Shown here: positions 11,024 to 23,430 of the stretch, in pieces
How positions within the stretch are numbered: position 1 is the stretch's first letter
Layout: each line of letters opens with the position of its first letter
The notes under the pieces: model-generated
Told to the model about the DNA's origin: nothing
The model's database searches: none
Seen by the model: the letters and a program-made list of their open reading frames with translations, nothing else
Translations under genes and position numbers: made by a program
Source: Tridacna crocea
Lineage: Eukaryota; Mollusca; Bivalvia; Cardiida; Cardiidae
Assembly (NCBI GenBank): GCA_943736015.1
Contig: OX031065.1
Location: forward strand, 36,904,427-36,968,426
Reading direction: 5' to 3'
DNA: 64,000 nt

Positions 11024-11990
11024 GCCTCTTTCAACCTTAATTTCGTTACATTGCGCTGGCCAGTGCAACTATCATGCCACATGCTTTCCCAGATGCTCCA
11101 TCAAAAGTAGGCCTAATTGGCACAATATTGTCCAAAAATCCGAAGCTGTTTTCCATGTAACCACCTTCAAAACAAGTAGTGAGAAAAGAAGTGACTTTAA
11201 CCGACTGAATGTACCACCCATTCACATACCGACCCACCTATCCACCGACCCATAGACCGACCAACCTTACGACCATCTCACAAACCATCCCTCCGGCCAA
11301 CCAACCCACCGACTGGCTGACTAGCCTTGCAGACTGGGACTAGCTGGCTGACGGACCGACTGACTTCTTGATCGAATGAATGAATGCTGTTTTAGCTCGC
11401 TTTCTACATTGTGGCAGTCATGTCACGGAACCAGTTAACTTATTCATGTCTGACTTGGATTTCACAAGCACTAGCCAACGTCCCTGGAGTTTTAGGTCTA
11501 AGGACATAGATAATTAAGACTAGTAAGTATAACACTGATAAGCCGAGGATTTCCAGTGAGGCTCGAGCCAGGGGTCAAGTTTCGACTGCTGCACCTTCAC
11601 CACGAAGCACTAAGCCAGGCAGAGCCCAGCGTAAATTCGAAGATGCGGGCGTTTTAAGTTGCTACGATGAAAGGGTCGAAAACATCGTGAAAAAGGGAAA
11701 ACATTATGGCTCATATGATATTTCTAATGCTGTTCTAAACAGGGGATTGTTTGGTAATTGTTTTTTCACAAATAATCCGCCCACATCCGGATTAATCTTT
11801 ATTCTTAACTGAAAGCCCGACCTTCACAAACCCGATTATCAATAGTTTCATCTTTTCACACAATGATTTCTCCTCTTTCAAATAGAAAAGCAAAAAAGGA
11901 AGTATTAAACAAAAAACAGCACGTTTAACAACATTTCATATTTTTATCCAAAATATGATTTTTTTTTTTTAAATAGAAAGGCAGTCATAC
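11024..11990. other. No gene seen
   Basis: Apart from the simple repeat at 11215 and a trace of a worn family A hairpin near 11660-11750, nothing is recognisable. The 136-codon frame at 10845-11255 crosses a MITE and is not credible. Confidence 0.5.
11215..11345. repeat. Degenerate CCGAC/CCAAC-rich simple repeat
   Basis: Loose 4-bp periodicity of CCGA, CCAA and CCCA, with no fixed unit. Confidence 0.5.
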
Positions 11991-11997
11991 ATCAGAG

Positions 11998-12185
11998 TCC
12001 CACATAGAGGGAGTGATTTCGATTTCAGGATTAAAAATATTCATCATTCTCAACTAAACCCTATGTTGTGGGTACTCATTAGAATCGTCTCGGAGAGACG
12101 ATTCTAATGAGTACCCACAACATAGTGTTTGGAAGAGAATTCATGAATTTAGAATACTAGTACCATCACTCCCTCTTATCTGGAG
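11998..12185. mobile_element. Family E palindromic element
   Basis: Palindrome at 12057-12129 around CGTCTCGGAGAGACG, flanked by AGAGGGAGTGAT and ATCACTCCCTCT inverted repeats. Confidence 0.75.
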
Positions 12186-12639
12186 CTCGGATACAAGTAT
12201 AAGCCATGTTAAACTTTTCACGGTCTACAAACCGCTCTCTGGCAAAAGGAATTCAATCCATCTCTTTGATGCATTTTAACCAAGCAAGTCATTACATAAT
12301 TATGGTTTAGATAAAATCCATTTTCTCAAACAAATGACTGAGTCATGAGGTAGACTGGTCTTTGAACCCATCTTAAGTTACGCATGGTTCTCGGTGTATA
12401 GCACTGTCACACTAGACCTCGATTAAATGTCTCACCCGAGAGACAACATAGACATAGACATAGACATACTTTATTACGGATACATATACATGTATCTTGT
12501 AATATTATATATGATTTTACCATACCTGTGGTCATGTGATGTGTACAATAACAACCCCATAGAATATAACAAAAGCCAATTTCTACCGTTTTACAAAAAT
12601 ATTGAGAAAAAAAGGAGATAGTACTTATACGATAATTAA

Positions 12640-12800
12640 TGAGTAACCCAAACTTGTATAGTACATAGAGAGCACACCTTGAGGGGGTGGTCGCTGAGCG
12701 TGAAATGGACAACCAGTGACTTCAGATGGCCAGCTTTATGGGCTCGAACCCACACCTTCATGTGACCAAGGACTTGATGTATACAAGTCCTATGCTCTCG
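12640..12800 (-). mobile_element. tRNA-derived SINE fragment
   Basis: The minus strand reads GTGTGGGTTCGAGCCC (box B) after GAGCATAGGACTTG, then CCATTTCACGCTCAGCGACC as body. Confidence 0.5.
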
Positions 12801-13755
12801 ATACCTGTTGAGATGTGGGGACTGAATTCTTGCTCTGGGTCGTAAAAAATACGAAAAATAAGCCTTTTCAGGTGCACAACATTTCGCCAACAAAATTTTT
12901 GCACAGCAAGTAAATGGGGGAAATAGTTTGCATTACATAGCATTACTTGGACTTTAAAGTGGCCCTTCAGATATTGGGACAAAAATTTTACGAAAATACA
13001 AAAGAATAATCTTTATACTCCCAAAGCCTTATAATTTTCATACTTAAAGCCCCAGAAGTCGAAACCATCCGACAACAAGAGAAATTAGAGATTTATTACA
13101 GCCCAGGTCGACTCCGACGGGAAACAGGGTCTATTTTTACATGAGCAACTTGCTCATATACATACTGGAAATATACAGACGAAGCTTCAAACACAGCGCC
13201 CGAAGAGGACATTATGGAAAAAAGTTACATGTTTGTTATGTTATAAAATTTAAGCGTCATTAGTCACGTGCCAGTCACTTAACATTCCCACAATGTTTTT
13301 TCTTTATTTTTGGCTCGAAATCTAATCATAGCTTAAGGAGCTACGTAGCCTTTAAAGGGAATACCAACCCTTTTTTTTTTTTTGTAGTATTATCATTCTT
13401 AATTATTGATGATTTACATCGGGTTTTTCATATAAATTTCAGTGATACAGTATATATATTTTTTCAAAATTTGGTGTGATGTGAAAAACCTAAGTACCCA
13501 CCTTTAAAAGTAAGGAGAACTCATGGTATAAAACCACACATTTTCTTTCTAGTCTCATTAATTACAAGAAGCTGAAATAAGATAACGTTATTTGAACAAG
13601 TCATCTATTTGTTTGTTATTCTTTTTATCAACACGTGTAAAGTACTTGATTTGTAAAAATACACAAACAAATTAAAAAACCCTGAAGCGTAATAAGATTA
13701 ATGACAAAAACATGTTTACCTGTTGCATGTCATTGCCCTCGGGAAGCTAAATAAT
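12800..13755. other. No gene seen
   Basis: AT-rich sequence with homopolymer runs and no domain, TIR or palindrome. Confidence 0.5.
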
Positions 13756-13905
13756 TTAACCTTTTAACAAACAGTCCGTGGTTTTTACGACCCTGAGATA
13801 GAAGCCTTTTGAAAACATTGTGGGAAAAGGAGAAAATGCTGGTAACCAGCATTTTCTCCTTTTCCCACAATGTTTTCTACCCCACTGGAAACAAATTTCA
13901 ATACC
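13756..13905 (+). mobile_element. Family A MITE, right end lost
   Basis: TTAA-CCTTTTAACAAAC start and intact hairpin, breaking off soon after the TTTCAAT stretch. Confidence 0.7.
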
Positions 13906-14019
13906 CCCAGTTAGCTAAATAATTCAACTCTTTTCCAGATCATCCTCTGATACTCATCCTATCTGAAACTGCACGTGTTATACTCCTTGAAAAGGATGTT
14001 AAATGCATCTGTAAAGAGT

Positions 14020-14055
14020 ATCGGTCCATGTCAGACCGCGCAGGCTGACATGGGT
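14020..14055. repeat. Family D palindrome core, isolated
   Basis: TCGGTCCATGTCAGACCGCG followed by its approximate complement; no flanking element. Confidence 0.4.
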
Positions 14056-14847
14056 CGATACTGTATGCTACAAGTAAATTTTAATGCACAGAACATGCAG
14101 TCTGATCTTGGATCCATGAGGGGTGATCAGAAGAACGTGAACCAGGGACGGTATCGGAATATGGTTATAAAAAGCAACTTGAAGTATTTTTTATTTTTTA
14201 AAGTAACCTCCTCTTAGTGCTATGCACTTACTCGTTCTTGATTTCCATAAGCGAAGCAGGTCTAGGAGCGGGTCACGTGACGTTACCATCAAGGACCAGG
14301 TCATAGTGAGGGTTAGCTCCTCTCTGCTCTCGTAATGCATGTCACATAGAAAATCTTTCAAAACAGAAAGTGGTCAGAGGACACATGGAGTCAGGACTGA
14401 ATTATACGGAGCGTTGGCAGGTGTTTCCATTTTTAGTTTGTGCAGTTTCCAGTACAAATGAGGCTCTGTGAGCTAGGGCGTTATTTTGGTGTAAAGTGAC
14501 GTCACTCTGCAGGATTTCTGGCTAAGTTTTTCGTACCATGGATGTGAAATTTATTTTAATAAGGTGGGTATAAAACTCAGTATTGACTGTAGTATGTATA
14601 GATACAATATGATTTAGAAGAAAAACATGGGAACAGAAATAATTGATTATTCCCCAAAACATAACTTAGAAACTGCAATATTTGGGTCATTAATATCGAA
14701 TTGTAAATTTAATTTCAGTCATTTAGCAGGATAAGAGTTAATAAAAAGGCAGATTTTCAGACTTGTTCAAAGTCAAAACATTTGCAGACGACTTCTTGAC
14801 TTAACTCTTTACTAAACGACACAATTTTAGACTGGTCCAAATTGAAA

Positions 14848-16348
14848 ACAAAATGTATACTAATTGGACCAAAACATAAATTAAATTCTATTAATCTAGT
14901 ACTAAAAATTAATGACGTTTGCATTGAACTTGTTGAGTCTCATAAGATATTAGGTGTACACATTGACAAGCATTTGTCGTGGTATGTACACATTGGTAAA
15001 ACTTGCACTGCGATCAACAATAAAATTAATTTGTTTAAAAGGATTTCGACGTACCTAACAATGCAAATGAAACAATTATTTTACAAGAGAAAAAGAAGAC
15101 GCAAGGGCGTCAAGGTCGCCCGAAAATGATTTTTTTCCCCCATTATTAAACTGAGAAATATGTAGACAACAGAATTAATCTGACTCAATTTTAATCAATT
15201 TTTTCAGTTATTTTTCATTTGTGATAAAAATAGCTAGATCTGTTGTTTTCCAATGAAATTGACATGACAATAGTGACCTACAATGTCATAAATTTGCCAT
15301 ATGACCAACTGTCAAAATAAAGTATGGGCTTTCGCACTGCAAAACGTTCAAATGCCCGATTTACATATTATTCTACTTTTATGCTAGTATTCAATTTCGC
15401 CATCTGAGAATAACTGCATAATTAAAAAAAATGCTACAAATACATTTTTTTCAGCCATGAGTACAAAAATATTGTATTTCGTTTATAATTGGAGATACAT
15501 GTATACCTTATAATTGGTCAATGATTACAAAATATACACGTGGTTACTAAATAGTTTATTTTTCAACTTACATTTAAGTTGTATTTCCCTTGTGAAGTTT
15601 GTTTTTCCATTGCGCCGGTCCCGCGCAGTGGTAATTTAGAAGAAGTTTAATGATCTGGGTACTCAATAGGTATGGGGAAAAATTCAGCTTATTTAACTTA
15701 TAACTTATCAAGTAATATCATCTTTATTATATATACGAGTATTATCAACCATAAACTCATTCTTTTTTTCAAAATGGTCAATGGTCTAGTTCCAAACTAC
15801 CTATGCTCTCTTGTCCCGCCCACTATTGGAAGTAACACGACGTATAATCTTCGTAATTCTAATGACTTGGCAAACATAGTTTGTAGAACTAGCGTTTTTA
15901 TGAATTCCTTTCTGCAATCAGGTGTAAACGCATGGAACTCTTTGCCACAAGCTACAAGAGAAACTGACTCTCTCTCGTCGTTTAAACGTTTGCTGAACAT
16001 AGACAAACCCACTCCTTGTAAACTGTATTTTTTTGGGAAAGAAAAATGAAATTATTCATACTCGACTTAGAAATACATGTAAATGTAGCGATCTAAAACA
16101 ACATCTCTTCTGGAAAAATATTGTGGCTTCTCCTCTTTGTCGTTGCGGGGAAGTTGAATCTAATACACACTACTTCTTTTAATGCAGATTTTATCATTCG
16201 AACAACACTCGGACAACATATTAGTGCAAAATCTGCTTTTAATATTGATACAGTTCTTTTTGGAGACAATGAACTCTCCCTTGTCGAAAACAAACAGATC
16301 TTCAATGCAGTTCATGAATACATTGATAAAAGCAAGAGATTCTCTTAG
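14848..16348 (+). pseudogene. Broken non-LTR retrotransposon (LINE) 3' part
   Basis: The first piece (14848-15086) reads KTKCILIGPK..HKILGVHIDKHLSWYVHI, the end of a reverse transcriptase. About 560 bp of other sequence, including a family-Q repeat, follows. It resumes from about 15730 as FFKMVNGLVPNYL..WNSLPQATRETDSLSSFKR, then in another frame CRCGEVESNTHYFF and IDTVLFGDNELSLVENKQIF, the usual LINE C-terminus. Frameshifts and a missing stretch make it dead. Its 5' end joins a family-A right-end fragment. Confidence 0.75.
15300..15650. repeat. Family Q repeat inside the LINE
   Basis: Shares TTTCGCCATCTGAGAATA, GCTACAAATACATTTTTTTC and the CCATTGCGCCGGTCCCGC end with copies at 17690 and 18258. 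No terminal repeats were recognised. Confidence 0.55.
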
Positions 16349-16379
16349 TTTTAATCCAATACATTAAAAGTCCTCTTTT

Positions 16380-17200
16380 TTGACAATGTAACACGTTACT
16401 GTCGAGAACATATAAATCATATACATGTACAATTATAATTTTGTATCTTTTGTTGCCACTCTGCTCAATCACTCAATCACCAATCACCTTCCTTTTTTCT
16501 TTTTCAGATAATGAAGCCTTTTTGTTCTTTACATTCATTACTTTCTGTTTTTTTATGATAATCTTTTCTCTTCTTGATATTATTTGATAGTATTGGCGTA
16601 TCATGTGATTTAGCTTGGGGAGGGGAACTATATAAGCAATATGCTTTCGTCCCGATCCTTTTCACATTTATTTCTTGTATTATCTATGTATAGTCAATAC
16701 AAAATACAGTTTAACAAGATATGCAAGACATGAGAACTGAGACAAAAATGCATGTATATCAGTATAATTTGGAAAAATAAGTGTGTGTCGGCATTACATG
16801 AAATACTTCATGTTTTCCGAAGGAATAATGGAAAAGATAATTACAAATTACGTTGTTTACGTTGAAAAACCAAAAACCGTTGACATACAAGAATTCAAAC
16901 ATCACCAATACTATCTGCTGCTGAGCGGGCCTAAAATGGTATTGCAAATGTTGTGCATCAGGACCAGACAGCACGCAATGTGCATTCTGATCGCTAATCC
17001 ACAAACTCTGAAAATTAACGATTCGAACTACTCAATCTTCAGCTTTTCTTTCCTGAAAAATTTCCAATTACATTCATAAATTCGAGGAAAGTCTGATAAC
17101 ATTTCGAATATCTGAAATTAAAAAAGAAAGATTTCATGTACAATGTACATTTATACAAATAATCAACTGCAAATGATAAAACATATACATGTATACTGAT
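16380..17200. other. No gene seen
   Basis: Follows the LINE 3' end. Overlapping frames on both strands (16783-17079) lack any recognisable domain. Confidence 0.45.
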
Positions 17201-17209
17201 AATTGCAAC

Positions 17210-17640
17210 CAAATTCTGTAGGTGAAGTTTCTGAGGACAGTGTAGATTAAGATCAGTCTTACAAGAAATGCTCTCTGATCCTAGATCTACACCGTCCAAT
17301 ACACTGATCAACACGCTGAACTACGTACATGTATATGAATTTATATATAACCTGACAAAATAAGTAATAATTATGGATATTGCTAAACATGTAAGCTGGC
17401 ATGTAAACTGATTAATATAACCAAAGCCAGTCAGTGAAATATCTGAGGACGGTGTAGATCAAGATCAGACTTACCAAAATTACAATCTGATCCTAGATTC
17501 ACGCAATCTAATGTAAATAAGATGATACATGTAACCAAAACCGATCAGTGAAATATCTGAAGAGGGTGTAGATCAAGATCAGACTTACCAAAATTGAAGT
17601 CTGATCATAGATTCACGCAGTCTAATGCATGTAAGCTGAT
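17210..17640. repeat. Family C-type hairpin in three tandem units
   Basis: Units at about 17220, 17436 and 17545 each contain GTGTAGATCAAGATCAGACT and a matching right arm. The last two are closely similar and about 107 bp apart. Confidence 0.65.
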
Positions 17641-17689
17641 ATATTTAAATCAAGTTATTATCCATTTTAAAATTCAATCTGAACTTTAA

Positions 17690-17968
17690 GACCTGTGTTG
17701 GGTGCATTATATTGTACTTGATCGACCTTGGTAATTTTTCTATTTCCCTTCTGAGATTACCTGCTTAAAGAAGGAAATATTGCTACAAATGTATTTTTTT
17801 AACAGTAAAAACTTTATTTTTCAATATTCCTGTAGATATACCCTAGGAAAGATATATGAGTACAAATACACACGTTTGAAATCATACATATTTACTTTAT
17901 ATAGTAACAAATGTATAATGTTTATTGCGTACTTTCTATTCCATTGCACCAGTCCCGCACAAAGGAAA
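17690..17968. repeat. Family Q repeat
   Basis: Second copy, ending CCATTGCACCAGTCCCGC directly before the family A element at 17970. Confidence 0.55.
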
Positions 17969-17969
17969 T

Positions 17970-18191
17970 TTAACCCTTTCCCAAACAATCCCTGGTTTTT
18001 ACGGATCTAGAATAGTAGCCCTTTGAAAACATTGTGGGAAAAGAAGAAAATTCTGGTAACCAGCATTTTCTACTTTTCCCACAATGTTTTCTACCCTATC
18101 ATAGACAGAAATCATCTTTTCAGCAAGAGTTGAAAATTCGTCTGCTATCAATTTGGTCTAGTCCAAAGGTTTGTCGTTTGGAAAGGGTTAA
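17970..18191 (+). mobile_element. Family A MITE
   Basis: TTAACCCTTTCCCAAACAAT start, TTTGGAAAGGG-TTAA end; abuts a family-Q repeat on its left. Confidence 0.82.
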
Positions 18192-18257
18192 AAGGTTTTA
18201 GCATTTGTACTTATAAGCATAAAGAAATTCTAATCATTTTCTTCAATTAACTACCCA

Positions 18258-18545
18258 TAAGAAAATACATTAAAGACCTGTAACACTTTAGGTACAATAT
18301 ACTGTTGGTAAATTTTTCATTTCGCCATCTAGGAATACGTGCATAAAGGAAAAATATCACTACAAGTATATTTTTTTCAGCGGTACAAAAACATAATTTT
18401 TGGTTTTTACTTGTAAATTACCTTTAATGGGTAGAAAAAAAAAATGTTTCAAATCATTATTGTGATTCTATTTAATAAACAGGCATGATATATTTCCATG
18501 CGTATTTTCTTTTCAATTCCGTCCATTGCTCTAAAATATTTCCAT
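18258..18545. repeat. Family Q repeat
   Basis: Third copy, with TTTCGCCATCTAGGAATA and ATATTTTTTTCAGCGG. Confidence 0.5.
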
Positions 18546-18975
18546 TCCGCACTTTAGGCCTACCGGGAAAGAGTCATTATCTCCCGCTAGATGACATTCT
18601 ATAAATAGTCGAATCATCGCAGTAAAGAGTAGGAGCAGTTCTGCATTTCCATTGGTTCCTAAGATCATGTGACTGGACGAGTTCATTTGCGTTAAAAATA
18701 GATGCATTCTGCACAAGAACATTAATTGTTTCACAAAATGTTGCGCAGCAGACCGTTAATAATTCTTTCACGATTCTTTATCGGTTTAAAAACAAGTAAA
18801 CAACCTCAAAAAAGGTGAAGAAAACCCCACACAACAATTTCACAAACATTCACACCTATTTTACCAAAATAAACCTGGCGAATATGATGAAAGATTTCAA
18901 CCGGAAGTACCTACACTCTCCATGAACATCTCTTCTGAACTATATTAAATATAAGGTCGCCGGCTTCTGCCGGGC

Positions 18976-19483
18976 GACCAACAACTCGTACATACTGCCT
19001 CTCTTCGACTATTGTTGTACAGTTTGGTGGAAGAGCGCTAAATATAGGACCTCTAAACTATCTGTACTTCAAAAAAGAGCAGCCCGCATCACATTAGGAG
19101 CTCCATCTAGAACACCGTCAATTGAACTTTTCGCAGAACTAAACTGGTTGACCTTTGACAATAGATGTGATTATCACGCTGGTGTTTTAATCTTTAAGTG
19201 TCATAATAACCTTTCACCACCATATATAAGGGACATTATTTCGTTTTCTAGAAACACCAAGTATACTTTACGATCATCTGCTCATTATGATATCATTAAC
19301 TCAAGATTTAACACTTTGTATAAGAAAAAAGCATTCTCGTATTACAGCATGAACATATGGAATGAAATTCCTATTTCAATCAGAGCAGCAACTTCCTTAT
19401 CTAACTTTAAACATCAGTTTAAACAGTATTTGTTCAGAAAGCAATCTATCACCTCACCAAATAACACAAACAAATTACCGTAA
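18976..19483 (+). pseudogene. LINE reverse transcriptase C-terminal fragment
   Basis: Open frame reading YILPLFDYCCTVWW, SVLQKRAARITLGAPSRT, LNWLTFDNRCDYHAGVLIFK, MNIWNEIPISIRAATSLSNF and a stop. This is the end of a non-LTR retrotransposon ORF2. It is 5'-truncated but keeps one uninterrupted frame, so it is younger than the 14848 copy. A (GT)n/(GA)n tract follows at 19585-19638. Confidence 0.8.
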
Positions 19484-19584
19484 ATTGTGTATCTGTCCAC
19501 TGACTTATAGACTCATTTTCATGTTATTTTCTTTCCTCATCCACTTATTTATTATCGCATCTGTTTGTGTGTGGGTGTAGGGGT

Positions 19585-19638
19585 AAGTGTGTGGAGGGGT
19601 GTGTGTGTGTGAGAAAGAGAGAGAGAGAGAGAGAGAAG
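19585..19638. repeat. (GT)n-(GA)n microsatellite
   Basis: GTGTGTGTGTG followed by GAGAGAGAGAGAGAG, just after the LINE fragment. Confidence 0.8.
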
Positions 19639-19749
19639 GCAACATAGTAAAAAAGACTCTATTTTCAGGTCATTTTTCTTGAAATTCTGTCTTAATGTTT
19701 TAACCTTCAAGAAATAAGGATTTTATTATTATTTATTATTATTTATAAA

Positions 19750-19876
19750 GCATTTGCAGACGACAAAATGAACGTCACTAAAGAATTGATTCTTTTTTTA
19801 AGAAAGGAATTTTCTCCTTTTCAAAAGGCTTCTTTCAAAAGGGTGTTAAAAGTCGGGATTGTGTGGTAAAGGCTTA
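19750..19876 (-). mobile_element. Family A MITE fragment
   Basis: AGCATTTGCAGACGACAAAA at left and GATTGTGTGGTAAAGGC-TTAA at right; the hairpin is mostly lost. Confidence 0.55.
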
Positions 19877-20241
19877 ACGTAGTGGACCCGTAATAGAACA
19901 CAGCTATTTCCACTATAATGTTACCCTAGAAAATTTGCTAAGATTAAAATTGAGCACTATTGTACTACTTTCACCGAGCCACTTTTTCTTTTTTGTCCTT
20001 CCTAGAATTATCATTTATAAATCTATAACTACTATAATTTCATTACAAATGGATATGATAATTACCTCCCTTTTCTGGAAACTAACAAAATTATCAACAA
20101 ATAATTTCAAGACGGACCCCGAAGGAATTTCTGTTCGGTCAAAAATGTGCAACAGTATCATATCTGTACAAAATATGTCTTATCAACTGTCCAGAAATTT
20201 TATGCCATGCTGCACTATGCTTATTACGGGTCCACTACCTT
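19877..20241. mobile_element. Family G element between TTAA sites
   Basis: CTTAACGTAGTGGACCCG at left and GGGTCCACTACCTTAAGG at right, so TTAA flanks an element with TIR GTAGTGGACCCGTAATA. Confidence 0.72.
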
Positions 20242-20473
20242 AAGGGATTTGTAGAGGTCTAGTAGATTTGAAAACATTGTGGAATTCAGGAGCTCTTCCC
20301 TAGGGTCGATTTAGCTGGAGATTATGGGATAAATTGTAATCTAATTATAAATATACTACATTTATTAGATTATGTAGACATGCATACCGATCAAACTATA
20401 AAGAACGCGTAAGTATTAACGTTTTTATAGCTCTCCGGGCAAAATGTTTTTTCCTCTTCATTACATTACATAT

Positions 20474-21080
20474 CAAAGCGTTGAGAACGCTGAAGTTGTA
20501 TTTGTCAGGGAGGTCATTGTGTGGAATCAATAATTGAAAGAAATATAGAAATAGTATTCGATAATTGGCTTAAAAGTCAACCTACTAATCAAATGAATAC
20601 CCATTTTGGTTGAAGGGAGAGTACTCTTGACAAAGTTAGCATTATTTGTGTATTGGTGGTCTCCCCTTGATCATAGGGAGGAGCCAGGAGTAACGTCCCT
20701 TGACAGTAGGATGCATGATTAAGGTTGTACCTGAAAACTATGATTTTAAATATTTTTGGCTGCTCACATTAGATTTGCAACATTACAATCAATTATTTCG
20801 GCCTATAGATATTCATGCCAAATCAAATGGAGTAGTGCGCAGTTGTTATATCAACAAGCCATGGGACGAACTGGGTTTGGAACGAAAAAGCCAAGGACCA
20901 TGTGTTCGTTAGAAGAATTTCGTATCTCTGTGCTATGAGCGAGTGAAGCTATTTTCAACCAAAAATGAGTATTTCTATGATTGATGGCCTCACCAATTTT
21001 ATTTTAACATGCCATTTAATGTTCAAGTAACTGTGGTATTGTCTTCGACAAATACCACAAAAATGGTATTTCAAGCAAAG
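20474..21080. repeat. Family P dispersed repeat
   Basis: Second copy of the repeat at 382-968. Confidence 0.6.
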
Positions 21081-21186
21081 CAGGGGGTGATAAAGCGTTT
21101 AGCGAAAAGGAGGCCCTGACTTTATAAGCCTACAAGATTCAATGGCATTCCTATCTGCCCTCTACTGTAACAACTTAGCAAACACT

Positions 21187-21417
21187 CATTACAAGCAACA
21201 AAATTCCAGACTTAACAAAACTGAACGCCTTTGCAGACGGCAAATTACATGAGGATTAAAATACATGTATGTCTTTGAAATTGTAGAAACTTTTGTGGAA
21301 AAAGGAGAAAACACTGGTTATCAGCATTTCCTCCTTTTTTTTTTCTCCTCCAGAATGTTTGTAAAGGGCTTCTTCCTCAAGGTCATTAAGACACGGGATT
21401 GTTTGGCCTACTGTTAA
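21187..21417 (-). mobile_element. Family A MITE, degenerate
   Basis: Hairpin with a T-rich insertion in the right arm; ends worn. Confidence 0.5.
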
Positions 21418-21571
21418 AGAATACTGCATCTTATTAAAGAAAAAACTCTGGTAATACTGTCTAGTCGGACACCGTGATATAATTCCTGACGTTGTGATCC
21501 TCCGACTTTTCTTTTGAAGTTAGGTCAAATGATTTTTATGGGCTATGTGTCTCTAACATATAGACCTGTAA

Positions 21572-22427
21572 ACGAAATTTCTGACACACAAAATTTTGAT
21601 ATAGCAAAACTTCCATTAGTTAACAAGAAAGATCGTTAGTTACAAAGTTAAAATGCCCCCCACCCCGTACGAAATGTCTGTTGGACACAAACAGTCATAT
21701 TGTATAAGGTAGTACCACTTCTAGTGCAGCATGGAATAAAATTTCTTGATAGTTGTTTAAATACGGATTTATACATCGATTGAGAAACAAGTTCTTAAGT
21801 CTTCTGAGTAATAAATTCCTCTGGAATTATAAGGTCAGGTTGTAAGTTAATTTTTATGGTCCTTACATATTATTATAAGGTCAGGTTGTAAGTTATTTTT
21901 ATGGTCCTTACATATCGAATATTAGTAAACAATTTTACCAGTATATAACTCCACATCCATCTTTTCAATCATCTTTTCTTCTTTTTACCTCTCGTGTCTT
22001 TTTCTATTCTTTTTTCTTCACTTTTGTTTTTTGTGACTTCTTTATACATACTGCTAAACCGGAGCTTGGAGAGAAACTAAGCTTAGCTTTCGTTTCGATC
22101 CATTTTATAGAATTATTCTTGTTAATCCGATTGATATATATTTCTATGTAATACTATGTAATTCTATGAATAAAATATGTTTAAACTAAACTAAACGAAA
22201 TTTCTGACACACAAAATTTTGATATAGCAAAACTTCCATTAGTTAACAAGAAAGATCGTTAGTTAAAAAGTTCAAAAATACCCCCCCCCCCTCCCCGTAC
22301 GAAATGTCTGTTGGACACAAACAGTCATATTGTATAAGGTAGTACCACTTCTAGTGCAGCATGGAATAAAATTTCTTGATAGTTGTTTAAATACGGATTT
22401 ATACATCGATTGAGAAACAAGTTCTTA
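21572..22427. repeat. Direct repeat pair flanking a LINE-like tail
   Basis: 21572-21795 and 22195-22427 are almost identical (both hold CGTACGAAATGTCTGTTGGA). Between them lie a 60-bp tandem duplication (GGTCAGGTTGTAAGTTA twice) and a segment ending TTAAACTAAACTAAACG, which resembles a LINE 3' terminus. Confidence 0.75.
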
Positions 22428-22464
22428 CAACTTATACTAATCTCTCTCCATTCTGCTTCCTGGG

Positions 22465-22575
22465 AACTACACCAGTACTCGTGCCGAACATGTAGCCAAT
22501 GAAAAATCCCAAAGTTGAGACCCGCTCCTGGGTATCGAAGTAGGGACCTAATGCTTACGAGGCCGACGCTCTACC
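22465..22575 (-). mobile_element. tRNA-like SINE head
   Basis: The minus strand reads GGTAGAGCGTCGGCCTCG (box A-like) and CTACTTCGATACC (degenerate box B). Confidence 0.45.
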
Positions 22576-22726
22576 TCACAACCAAGAACACCACGCATCT
22601 TCTTAAAATTGTAGAAGAAACTGTAGAAAAATGTGACTGGCATTTTACATTTTTCCGCAACGTTTTCAAAAAAGCTTAAATTTCTCTTCAATGTCCCTTA
22701 TACATGGGATTGTTTGGTCAAGAGTA

Positions 22727-22956
22727 AATCCTTTCCGAAATAATTAGCGAGTTTTTAACGACCCTGAGAAAAGATGCCTTTGAAAACATTATTTGAAAAG
22801 GGAAAAAATGCTGTAAACTAGAAAATGTTTCCTTTCCGACAATGTTTCTATCAATTTCAAGACAAATCTGATCATTTGAGTCACATTTATTTTTTTTTTC
22901 TGAAAATGCTGTAAATTCGAACACGTAAGATTTTTACTTTTTTGGTATAGAGTTAA
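22727..22956 (+). mobile_element. Family A MITE, shares its right TTAA with the next copy
   Basis: Diverged copy ending GGTATAGAG-TTAA. The four bases 22953-22956 are also the left TTAA of the element that follows. Confidence 0.75.
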
Positions 22957-23178
22957 CCCTTTCCCAAACGACAAATTTTGTAATCTCTCAAATTCAAAAC
23001 ATCTGCAGACGACAAATTCTGCGTTGGTACAAATGAGCTTAACCTCTCTTACAGGTTAGAAAACATTGTGGGAAAAGGAGAAAATGCTGGTTACCAGCAT
23101 TTTCTCCTTTTCCCATAATGTTTTCAAAGGCCTTCTTTCACAGGGTCTTCAAATCATGGGATTGTTTGGTAAAAGGAT
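22953..23178 (-). mobile_element. Family A MITE, second of a head-on pair
   Basis: TTAACCCTTTCCCAAACGAC start and GATTGTTTGGTAAAAGG end, opposite orientation to its left neighbour. Confidence 0.8.
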
Positions 23179-23430
23179 GAAGTGTCATGTTAAAATCACT
23201 AGTAACCATATTGTCTGGTCGGACACCGTGAAATAAAGAGTGTAATCAAATTTATTATAGTATTTCATCGAAAAAATCAATGCACTTAACGACTTCTTTT
23301 AATGATTGATTTAATCATACCTGTTGAAACCTGGCGTTTAACCCGAGGGCCCGGGAATTTTGAAAGGGATTGACAACCCTTGAAACCCCTTGACTCTTTG
23401 CTCTACTTTCATTTTTATTCAAGCTTTTAA

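Noticed and set aside
20700-20938. 70-codon + frame beginning MTVGCMIKVV
   Set aside because: It lies in a family P repeat whose other copy (382-968) does not keep the frame.
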